Shown here piece by piece: positions 50,613-61,160 of a DNA stretch of 64,000 nucleotides. A program made the translations under genes and the position numbers. Where the stretch lies: assembly GCA_017871115.1 (NCBI GenBank), contig JAFCIZ010000001.1, positions 5,375,501-5,439,500 of the forward strand, written 5' to 3'. Within the stretch, counting starts at the first letter, position 1; the number at the start of each line of letters is the position of its first letter. The notes under the pieces are model-generated. The model searched no databases, was not told where the DNA came from, and saw nothing but the letters and a program-made list of their open reading frames with translations. Source of the DNA: Cunninghamella blakesleeana. Lineage: Eukaryota; Mucoromycota; Mucoromycetes; Mucorales; Cunninghamellaceae.

Positions 50613-52121
50613 ATGATACAAGAAGAGTGTCCAAATCAATCTATACTATTACTTTTACCAAGTGAAATATTAGAATTGATTATTCATATGGCATCTCGTA
50701 TTCCAAGAAATACTCAAAACCAAATAATAAGCTGGCAATACCCTGAGCATGCTTATACTCATTTACAAAATATGGCTCTCACTTGTCGTAAATTATATAC
50801 ACTATGCGCTCCCTACTTATGGCGTGATAAGGAGTTCATATTGCCAGCAGAAGATCATGAACCACCAGAAAATACTACTATTCGAATGGCAACAGATATT
50901 TTAAGTGAAAAAACCATTGTTTTAAAACAACAAATGCAACACCACCTTGGAGGTTACGTCAGGTCACTATGTCGTGACTTAACAAATAATCCCCATTATG
51001 ACTTATCTAATTCTTTATTAATGGCTCACTTGGTACACAATTTAAAAGCGCTTCGAATCGATTTTCACCCTAAACCTAGATCGGAACCCTATGGATTATG
51101 TTATTTTGTGGAACACTGTACTTCTTTAACTGAGCTATATTTGGAAAACTGCCGTGATACTTTTGATGATTTTTATTCTCTAGTAAAATATCAACGTCCT
51201 CTTCAATCACTCACTTTAGTATCATGTACAGTTAAAGCAGACACACTTGTTCAACTTTCTAAATTGTGTAATTCAACAATAAAATCTTTAATATTACAGC
51301 ACATATGGCTTGAGCCCACTGAATCTGAAGAATCTTACACTTCCTCAATTAATAATTTAACGACTTCTTATCTTCACAGTAAACAAGTAACACTACTATC
51401 ACCACAACTATATACCCAGGTGTTGTCTTCAAATTATTATTTAACTTTATTGGTCTTATCTGATTCTATTTCTTTAGAAACTTTACATACCATTAGCCAT
51501 GGGTCGCCTTATCTTGAACGTATGACGATTTCTTTACATGAAAGGTATCCACCACGTGTAGTGAATTGTTTATTGCTTATATCCAATTTAAAACACCTTA
51601 CACTTTTATCCTTGGCATTTCGATTTATCAATAATTTGGAAATGGAAAGATTACCTTGTTGTGCACCTTCACATTATTGGACTTTCTTATTGGATCAATT
51701 ACATCGCTTACAATTTATACATGTGTCTGCCACACAATTATTATTAAATAATGATTTTATGAACCGGCTGGTTTCTTCTTCAACATCACCTTCAAACGTT
51801 CCAAAAAATGTTATGTTACATCATGTTGCTATGATGCCAACAACAACAGTATCAGCTTTAACAATGAATATATTAAAGAGTTGGAAAAGAAATCAACAGT
51901 TTATTTTGACGGAGTATCATATGTTGGATATAGTAAATGAGTATGAAACGAATCACTTAATGGCTCAAAATAATATTCAATCATGGCATTCATCTTGTAT
52001 CTGGGATAACATAAAGGATTACATCCTATCTCTAGAACAGGCGGAAAGGAAAGGATATAATTGCTTTGATCATTTAGATAAAGTATGTTTTATTAAAGGT
52101 TTTGATGATTGGGTAAAATAA
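50613..52121 (+). CDS. F-box-like protein with degenerate LRR region
   Basis: Intronless frame of 502 residues. An F-box-like motif lies near residues 12-75: LLLPSEILELIIHMA, then ALTCRKLYTLCAPYLWRD. The rest is Leu-rich with irregular repeat-like strands such as LTELYLENCRDTFDDFYSL and LQSLTLVSCTVKADTLVQL, as in F-box/LRR proteins of Mucoromycota, which are often expanded families. These proteins bind Skp1 and bring substrates to SCF ubiquitin ligases; the substrate is unknown. No membrane helix. The start is the first ATG after the pyrimidine-rich leader. The lack of introns contrasts with its neighbours. Confidence 0.8.
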   Translation: MIQEECPNQSILLLLPSEILELIIHMASRIPRNTQNQIISWQYPEHAYTHLQNMALTCRKLYTLCAPYLWRDKEFILPAEDHEPPENTTIRMATDILSEKTIVLKQQMQHHLGGYVRSLCRDLTNNPHYDLSNSLLMAHLVHNLKALRIDFHPKPRSEPYGLCYFVEHCTSLTELYLENCRDTFDDFYSLVKYQRPLQSLTLVSCTVKADTLVQLSKLCNSTIKSLILQHIWLEPTESEESYTSSINNLTTSYLHSKQVTLLSPQLYTQVLSSNYYLTLLVLSDSISLETLHTISHGSPYLERMTISLHERYPPRVVNCLLLISNLKHLTLLSLAFRFINNLEMERLPCCAPSHYWTFLLDQLHRLQFIHVSATQLLLNNDFMNRLVSSSTSPSNVPKNVMLHHVAMMPTTTVSALTMNILKSWKRNQQFILTEYHMLDIVNEYETNHLMAQNNIQSWHSSCIWDNIKDYILSLEQAERKGYNCFDHLDKVCFIKGFDDWVK

Positions 52122-52760
52122 AATAGATTTTTTTTAAAAAAAATAGGAAAATGGAAAGTACAAGAAAGACAAATTTATATATACGTAGTTTATAGCTGTA
52201 TAATTGAATATATTGGCATTTTTTGACTTTAATAATGTGATTTATTAATGCATATTTATATTATGATAAAAAAATAAAAATAAAAAAAGAATGGATATGA
52301 ATAAAATTTTATATTTATATAATTGGCACAAATAGTTAGTTTAAAAAAATTAAGTATGATGCGTAAAATTATAGACAGGTCAAAAAAATATAATGGGATT
52401 TTTTTTACAATTGCCGTAAATTTAATCAAACATTATCATATACTAAAATTATTTATATACTTTAATTCTTATAAATTTATATAGCTTTTTTTGAAGCTGA
52501 ACATTATTATATACCTGAAAAATGGGTTCTATATGAAAAAAATTCAAACAGCGATGTCTAACTTTTTTTCAAAATGTACAGTTTTTAACGGAGTTTAAAA
52601 CACTAAAAATATTTATTTTAGCCACTTTTTTGTTTTTTTACACTTTCTATTTCTTTCCCTTTCTTTCTTTCTTTCCCTTTTTCTTTCTCTCTCTCTCTCA
52701 CATACACACGCTTGTTATTATTCTTTTATTATATCAAAATTTATATCCAATAAATATTTA
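52122..52760. other. Spacer with CT-rich tract before NELF-A-like gene
   Basis: AT-rich, then a CT-rich tract at 52638-52712 (CTTTCTTT and CTCTCTCT units) about 50 bases before the start codon, probably the transcription start area. Confidence 0.5.
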
Positions 52761-55376
52761 ATGACTGATAAAAGTACACCAGATAGTATTAGAACATGGT
52801 TGGTAGAGGAATTCAGTGCACCTGGATGGCACTCTTCCATTGTGGCACAAGAGTTATCCGACGATGTTTTAGATATTATTTATACACAGTTTGGTCAGTA
52901 TGATAAATCAACCAAGATTGGTATTTTATTCTCATTACTTTATATACGAAAAGGTGAATTTCCATCTATGTTACGGAATGTGATTAAGGTATGTTATACG
53001 TGATATTATTTATTCAATATTATCTATAGTTATTATTATTTTATTATTTTCTATTGTTATATATACAACATATATATATGTACTGATATTTATTTTTCAT
53101 GAAGAACGGCAATGGTTAAACTTGGTTGAATAGCAATGTTATAGAGAGAAGAAGGGGCGAGGGATGGGGTGATAAATAGGAATAAATGAATTAACGGAAA
53201 ATATCGAAGGAATTAGTTAATAGTAGTTTGGGAAGAGAGTTATATATATACATATATGTGTATGTATGTATGAATGTTTGTAATAAAATAGGGTGGAAGG
53301 AAATAATGAGAGTTTGGGATACTCTGGTTCATGATAATGTAACCAATAATTTCATTTTTATTATTCTGATAAATCAATAAAGTCTTTACAAACAACTTTA
53401 TTTGTGTTTGCATTGAATGTTTTAATGATAAATGATAACGGAATATTCAAGAAGAGTCTACGTTTATTGTTTACATGATATTTCGTTAAAGGATAAGTAT
53501 CTATTTGGTGTGATGTTATTGATTGCTGAGTTTAACCATATTACTGCTGTTATAAAATCATGAATTTTTTTTTAAATAACTGCTACATTTTTTTTACTTT
53601 TATTTATTTTATTTTTTATCATTTTATTTATTATAAATATATATTATTTATCAACGATGTACTTATTTGATATTATTACTATTACTATTATTATTATTAT
53701 TATTATTAATTTATTTACTAGATCATTAACCTTGCCTTGCAAGATGAAGACGAATGGGTTCGCATAGTTGGATATATGTTACAGGACTTCCCTAACTCTA
53801 AAAAATTAAACACCAATATTCTTGAATGGTCAGCTAAATCACAGCCTTTATTAAATCATATAAACGATATAAGTAAGCTATTATTCAAGTTTATTTTTTT
53901 ATTTTTTAAAAAAAGTTATGGTGTATATATATGTATAGTTATGACATACTTATCTTTTTTATCTTTTATTTCCTTGCATTCTGTTTTATTTTATTTTATT
54001 TTATTTTTTAAAAAAAAATGTATCATTATAGTTCTTTCAAATGGTTTTGGTTTTCATCCTACCGAATTTATGGTTATTCAAACAACAGCGCAGCCTATAT
54101 GTTCATATACCAATGAAAGTTATAAATCCAATGAGCCTACGTTAACTCGCCATTATAAACTTAGCACTGATGAAAATGATCTAATTTCTGATACGGCAAG
54201 AAAAAATCGATTTGAATTAATATTACAAGCAGAAAATGAATTGGACTCACCTTTAACTTCGCCTACTACCTATACACCCACTCGATTTTCCTTCCCAGTA
54301 CCATCAGTAAATAGTGGTAATAGCAATAGCAGCAGTAATATTATTAATAATAACAATAGTGCAACTATGAATAATATGAATACACCTATTACACCTTCTA
54401 TGTCTACTGGTAATATTATGCATCGCCCTCCTATAACACCAACCTCATCATCGTCATCAATTTATGCACGAAGTGGAATGGATCCTAAAATAATTGGTCG
54501 ACCTCCGCCCCCTCGTCCTCGACCTACACCATCTAATGGATCAAGCCTCTTTATTTCCAAACCAATCACTCGTAAACCTTCCCTTGGTACAAGTAGCAGT
54601 CAACCTAGCTTTTTACGACCTTCAGGACCTGCGCGTTTCAATCGTCCACCGCTTCCAAATGCTCATCAACAGCCTCGCCCTACCATGCGCCAAGATAATG
54701 CAACTCCAAGAGGTTTTATCAAGCAATCTAGAGTACAAATGTTAGATTTCAATGATGCCACTACATTACAAGAAAATAATACAAAAGCTATCGACACAGC
54801 AATGCACGGTAATAATATTAATATATTTATTTATTTTTTAAAAAAAATAATTACTTAATAACACCTTTATATATATATATATATTAAATAAATACATTTT
54901 AGATCTTCAAGTTGAAAAAGAAGAACGAAGACAAAGATTACTGGAACAAAAAAGATTGGAATCTGAAAAAAGAAAATTATTAGCTCAACAAGAAAAAGAG
55001 AAAAAAGGAGCATCAAAAAGAAGAAAGTCATCAAAAGGAAACATAGCAGTGGATGAGACAGGTAAAATATGTTTATTTATTTAATTGTTTATTTTTGAAA
55101 AAAGAATAAGTTTTATACAATTGCTCATATAATATTATTGTAGACGACAAATCAACGGAAGATGTGAATAATAATAGCACATCACCAAATACATCATTAC
55201 CGACATCACCTATATCACCCTCAACAATTAATTTTTCAACCTATGATAATCCACCTTCTCAACAAGGTATATAGACATACATTGATACATATTGCTAAAT
55301 ACAATTGATCATAATATGTAAATTAACATAATCATTTTTTTTTTTTTTTTTTTGAAATTTAGAATCTCCAAAATAA
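52761..55376 (+). CDS. NELF-A-like negative elongation factor subunit
   Basis: Six exons (52761-52988, 53722-53872, 54032-54808, 54903-55061, 55144-55266, 55363-55376) join to 483 residues. The N-terminal 120 residues match the helical N-terminal domain of animal NELF-A in order and spacing: TWLVEEFS, a Trp then SSIVAQELSDDVLDII, KIGILFSLLYIRKGEFPSML, then IINLALQDEDEWVRIVGYML and LQDFPNSKKLN. Further on RVQMLDFNDA mirrors the (K)LLDISEL segment of NELF-A, followed by a charged, Lys/Arg/Glu-rich helix. A long Ser/Pro/Thr-rich linker lies between. NELF pauses RNA polymerase II after initiation in animals and is missing from the model yeasts. The match is by eye. Intron 1 is 733 bases, far longer than the usual ~100. 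The gene could instead be only a distant relative with the same domain. Confidence 0.7.
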
Positions 55377-55857
55377 TATTTCCATTTTTATATTGCAAAT
55401 TATCATTGAATCATTTTTTTTCTTCCATAATTATTACTTTTTATATCAAGTATCTAATATATTATTATTTTATCATTATTATATTGAAATTACTCTATAC
55501 AGTGGTTTCTGGCTGGTCTATATAATAAATACATGTATAAAAATAAATAAAATAAAATAAAATAAAATAAAATGCAAAAAATTATTTATTATCTAGTATT
55601 TGAAGAAGTATTGGGAAAATTTAAATAAAACAATTTATAATATATTATTATTTAAAAACGTTATACCCTTTGTAATATTAATATTTTGATCTTATTATAT
55701 CAAGTATACGTTATTTAACTTAGTTTATTTTACAGCATGATATTACCAAAAGGCGGAATTTAGATTTAAATATGATTTTTTTGTGCTTTTTTCTTATTCT
55801 TTTTCTTTCTTTCATTATTTTTTTAATAAAAAACCTTCGTTATAATAATATTCTAAA
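55377..55857. other. Spacer before VPS39 gene
   Basis: 3' flank of the NELF-A-like gene with AATAAAATAAA strings usable for polyadenylation, then leader of VPS39. Nothing else recognised. Confidence 0.5.
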
Positions 55858-58800
55858 ATGCATGATGCATTTCAAGTTACTACAGTAGTTGATAAAGTAA
55901 ATCGAATCGAATCAATATTTGCTCATGGTAATGATTATTTTTACATATAAATCCGATTATTATTATTATTGCTAGTATTATTATTAAAATACTAACACTT
56001 ACCATGTTTGTTATCAAATACAAAACGTTTCAACTCTCAATCTTGTTTTTTTAATAAATTAAATAGGCGATCGTTTATTGATTGGAACTGGGGTTGGTCA
56101 TTTACTCGAGTATGATATCAAGGAGCCTTTAGGTAAATATACATCAATCGAAGTATTTCTATATAATTATACAATTAATAAATATTTGAAACAGTTTTGA
56201 ACTTACACGCTCCTTTTTTTTTATTTTTATTTTTTATTTTTATTTTATTAGTGGCAGATGACAATGAAGTTCCTGAAGTAACACTTGTCAACACACATAA
56301 AACATTTTCAAGAAGACCTATTGAACAACTGGATATTATAAAGGAAATTGATGTATTAGTTTCTTTATCAGGTAAAAAAATACAGTAAAAGTTATATATA
56401 TATATATTTTTTTAGTATTGGTAAAATAATTCAAGCTTTTATTTAATACAAATATACAATATGTTTTTATTTTATTTTATTTATTTTAAATTTTAAATAG
56501 ATGGTCTTATCAGTCTTCACGATCTACGTACTTTTGAATTAAGAATGCCATTAGGAAAAACCAAAGGTGCCAACTTATTTGCTGTACAAACTATGGTAGA
56601 AATGAATCAAGATCAAATTCCTCAATTAATCACTCGATTGGGTGTAGCTGTTAAAAAAAAATTGATGATATTTGTATGGAAAGATACTGAATTTTTTGAG
56701 ACAAAAGAATGGCCACTTCCTGATCGTGTGAAAGCGATGGCTTGGGTTGGGTCAACAAAAATTTGTTTAGGTTTTGCTACTGAATATGCATTAATGGAAG
56801 TAGAAAATGGTGAATTTACCGAGCTCTTTGGCCCCATGGCAGATAATAATAGCACAAATGGATCAAGTCATGGTGGAAATGGTGCAAGCGGAGCAATAAG
56901 TACATTAAATAATCTTTATAATATGTCTATCGGGTTTCGAGGTGGAAAACCAATGGTTACCAAAATTCCAAATAATGAGATGTTGTTGGCTCGAGATCGT
57001 AAGTATCATATTTTATTGGTATTAATTTTTTAATAAATATATGCATGTGTGCACAAGTATTTAAATTAATGATTATTTTTATAATGTATTAAATTTAGAT
57101 ATAAGTATATTTTTGGGATTGGATGGTACACCTACTAGAAAAGTTGGGATAGAATGGTCAGGAACTCCAGAGCAAATGGGTAAAATAAATATAAAATAAA
57201 ATAAATATTAATATATCTATCTACTTGCTTATAAACTTATATTTGAGCCTGGATGTTAACTAAGAAAAAATATGTGTTAAATTGATTAGGTTACTCATAT
57301 CCCTACGTTATTGCAATACTTCCCAAGCATGTTGAAGTGCGAAACATACAAAGCCTTGCCTTAGTACAACAAATAGATTTATCAAACGCAAAATTTCTTA
57401 ATCAGGGAAAATTAGTATATGTAGCCACGGGCTCTCAGATATGGCGTTTAACTCCTTATAGTTTTTCTTCTCAGGTAATTTTTTAAAAAATAAAATAAAA
57501 TATAATGTTTTATAGTTATGTTTGGTGAAAAGCGTTGATTTATATATAGTGTTTTTTTTATTTTTATTTTTTTAGATTGATCAATTGGTAGAAAAGCATG
57601 CATATGAAGAAGCTGTTAGTCTTTTGGAACAAATTGATGCAGTATTAGTTGAAAATAAAGAAGAAAAATTACAAATGATTAGAACAGCTTATGCACATGA
57701 TTTGTTTTTACATGGTGAATATGACACCTCATTAGGGTTATATCAGGAATTGAACTCACCTGCTGCAACTGTAATTGAACTATATCCATCTATAATATCT
57801 GGAAAATTAGCAAGAGATCAAGAAGATCAAGAGGATGAAGAAAACGACCCTGATTCTTTATTGGGATCATCTCCACGTAAGAACAACAAACTTGATAACA
57901 ATACAGATATCAATCATCCTAGTGAAATATTACGACCAGATAGCCGTACATCAAACTATAGCAAAACAAATACAATTATGAGTAACAGTAGTAAATTATC
58001 AGCAGCAATGCAACATCACCATGCTCATCAGCAAAAAGAATTAGTTCCATTAACTGGAATACATCTTCATGATGCCATAACCTATTTAATCCGATTTTTA
58101 ACCGATAAACGACAAAAACTTTCAAAACAAATTTCAACTTTAAATGGGTCTGCTTCCAATGGTGCTGGTATTACAACCTTACCTGATGAAAAGTTAAAAG
58201 AATTAATGCAAGAAGCTACTTTAGTTGATACAACTCTTTTGAAATCATATATGATGACCAATGATGCTTTAGTAGGTCCACTTTTACGTGTACAGAATCA
58301 ATGTGATGTTAAGGAGTGTGAAGCAATTTTATATGATAAAAAAAAATACAAAGAGCTGGTGGATTTATATAATTGTAAAGGATTACATTCAAATGCATTG
58401 GATTTATTATCTAAGTATGTAAATATGAATATACCATTAATAATAAGTAGGGTAATATAAAATAATTTTTTTTTACTTCATTTTAATTATAAATTGATTT
58501 TTTTTTTCTAAAAAAAAATAGGCTTGGTCAACAATCAGATGGACCATTAAGAGGTGTGCTTCCTACAATTCGTTATTTGCAACGTTTAGGTTTAGATCAT
58601 TTTGATTTAGTATTACAATATTCTAAATGGGTACTTGAAATGGATCCTTCATATGGCATGGACGTAAGTATTAGAAAAATAAAATAGAAAGGTGTTTATT
58701 TTAGGGTTTTTTTAAAAAATATTATATTTAATTTGGCTATTATCTCTTTAGATATTTATTGATGACCTAGCGGAAGTAGAATCTTTTCCTAGAGACAGAG

Positions 58801-60053
58801 TGTTACAACATTTGGTATCTATATCTGATAATCTGGCTATTCAATATTTAGAATATATTATGAATGAACTGCATGATGAAACTCCAGAATTTCATAATCG
58901 TCTTGCTATTGCCTATCTTGACAAGATTAAATCGGATCAAGTCTCCGAAGGTAAGTTTATTTTTTTTAAAAAAAATAAAGTATAGAATTTTATCTTTTTT
59001 TCAACCTATACATATAGTAATAATATTATTGTTATTGTGACACTAATCTATATTTATTTTCGATATCATTATATATATATGTATATATGTATACACAGAA
59101 GAAAAAAAGGCAACAAGAACTAAATTACTACACTTTTTGATTGAATCAACTTATTACAAAGCTGAAAAGATATTATCACGATTGCCGTTAGATGGTAAAA
59201 AGAGTGAAAGTAAATACAATTATGGAATATTTATTTATTAATCCCAATAACAATATAATACTTTTAATTTTATAGATTTATTTGATGAACGGGCAATTTT
59301 ATTAAGTCGCATTGGACAACATGACCAAGCTCTAGATATCTATGTTTATAAACTCAAAAATTATTCAATGGCAGAAGAGTAATAAATAATATAAACACAT
59401 CTTAAGTACATAAGTATATTAACACACAACATAAAATTAATGACTATTATTTTATTTTATACTATACATATGTTTAGATACTGCACTAAAATATATAGGG
59501 AAGATCCAGAAAAAGGGGGTAAGATGTATCTAACCTTGTTGCGCGTCTATTTACAACCATCTGCAGGAAACGGGAAGCCAAAGCGTAAGCCATTATTGGA
59601 ACCAGCTTTAGACCTACTTGCTCATCACGGCTCACACGTGGATGCTTCTGAAGTATTATCTATACTACCGCTCCATACGCCATTACAAGGTCTCTTTCCA
59701 TTTTTTGAAAAGTACCTTCGTGAAAGTAATCGCAATATAAACAGGGATAGGATTGTGAAAAATTTATTAAAGGCAGAGCAATTTCAAGTACAAGAACAGT
59801 TAGCCTATTATCAGTCACGTGCTATTAAAATCACGGAAGAGAGGATGTGTCCACAATGCAACAAAAGAATTGGAAATAGGTAAACAAATAATAATGCAAA
59901 AATATATAATTATTTATTAATTAATTTTTATTGTTTTTATTACTGTTGTCAAAATATTATTTTTTTAGTGTTTTTGCAGTATTTCCAAATGGGACAGTAA
60001 CACATTATTCTTGTAAGGAAAAAATTGAACAAAGCCAATGGAAATTGACGTGA
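55858..60053 (+). CDS. VPS39/VAM6-like HOPS subunit
   Basis: Thirteen exons (55858-55927, 56067-56132, 56252-56371, 56501-56998, 57099-57179, 57290-57474, 57576-58414, 58522-58663, 58752-58950, 59099-59209, 59276-59378, 59478-59879, 59969-60053) stay in frame for 966 residues. The N-terminal CNH-type beta-propeller (about 20-340) includes LLIGTGVGHLLEYDI, SDGLISLHDL, KKKLMIFVWKD, KAMAWVGSTKICLGF and GYSYPYVIAILPKHVEVRNI. The alpha-helical solenoid (VEKHAYEEAVSLLEQID; YDTSLGLYQEL) follows. The C-terminus has the Vps39 zinc motif, MCPQCNKRIGNSVFAVFPNG then HYSCK. Vps39 tethers vacuole and late endosome membranes through Rab7/Ypt7. A Ser/Asn-rich insert around residues 430-490 is likely flexible. 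Confident. Confidence 0.94.
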
Positions 60054-60591
60054 TGAACATGCTTTCTCTTGATAAACAAAGCTCACATATGAACATACGT
60101 ACAACAAAAAAATATAGTGAACACTTTTATTTATTTTTATATACTACTTCAAACTTTTATTCTGTATACCTATTAAATTATAAATTATATAAATATATAT
60201 ATATAAATATATATTACTTCAACATAATAATAAAATAATACTAAATTATAAAAAAAAGAATATCATAGAAAAAAAATTTAAAAGATAAGGTAAATAAAGC
60301 TTGGTGCTGAAATGTTTATTTTATCGATAAAAATAAATAAATTTCAATTCAATTTATATAAATTTGTAATTGAATAATTTTAACATTCGGAATAACTATA
60401 AAAGTTTATGTATTTGTGTCTTAACTCTTATCAAAAAAAAAAAAAAAAAATCACTCATAAAAATTAAAATGATGGCTGTTATTTATTTTTTTTCTTTTTC
60501 TTCTGATTTCTTATCAATAAATATAAATTTTAAAAAAGTTACAATCTACGTGCAATATATATTTTCTATTATTTAATTTTTTTTTAATAAA
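60054..60591. other. Spacer after VPS39
   Basis: AT-rich with poly-A at 60434-60450. Frames at 60038-60238 and 60370-60576 are low complexity and are not called. Confidence 0.5.
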
Positions 60592-60784
60592 ATGTACATC
60601 AAACGGATTATAATTTTAAAAACATCAAAAACATCAGGAAATAAATGTGCCGTTTGTGGTTCAAACAAACATATGACAAGTAAGCGATAATAATAATAGT
60701 AATAATAAACCTTAATCCTATTTTCTCACGAATTTCTTTTTTATTGCCATTTTTCGTATAGAACACTGTCCAGTCTACCCTTAG
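60592..60784 (+). CDS. Tiny CCHC zinc-knuckle protein or 3' end of one
   Basis: Two exons (60592-60679 and 60762-60784) with a GTAAGC...TATAG intron give 36 residues ending CAVCGSNKHMTKHCPVYP. The spacing Cys-x2-Cys-x4-His-x4-Cys is a complete zinc knuckle that forms only after splicing, which argues it is real. The N-terminal 16 residues (MYIKRIIILKTSKTSG) look odd, and an acceptor-like ATCAG just before GNKCAVC suggests the true gene may have an exon further upstream that I cannot place. Such knuckles bind single-stranded nucleic acid. It could also be a remnant. Confidence 0.4.
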
Positions 60785-61160
60785 ACTTTTCCATATATGA
60801 AAACAATGTATATATATTTTTATATATTTATTATACCTTTTCTATTTTATTTTAGTATTGATTTTACCTTTATGCTTTTTATTTTTTTTATTTTGTAAAT
60901 CTATTTTTCTTGTTTATAATTTAAAGTTTTATTTTTTTTTCACTCATTTTTTTCCTCTTTAAGTATCATTATCATTATCATCGTTCGTTTACATATTATT
61001 TTATTACATGAAATGAATATATATGTCATTTTTTTTATTAACACAGTTTAAAATACGTATATGTTTGATAGCTATGCCTTTTATTTATCTTTTTCCTTTA
61101 ATTATCCATATTTATCCTAAATAGTTTTTATATATGTTAAACCTTATTTAATAAATTACT
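60785..61160. other. Convergent 3' spacer
   Basis: AT-rich DNA between the zinc-knuckle gene and the 3' end of the trehalose gene. Nothing recognised. Confidence 0.5.

Noticed and set aside
53060..53560. snoRNA or extra exon in the long NELF-A-like intron
   Set aside because: Box-like TGATGA/CTGA strings occur but without paired ends; noted only as a place to look.
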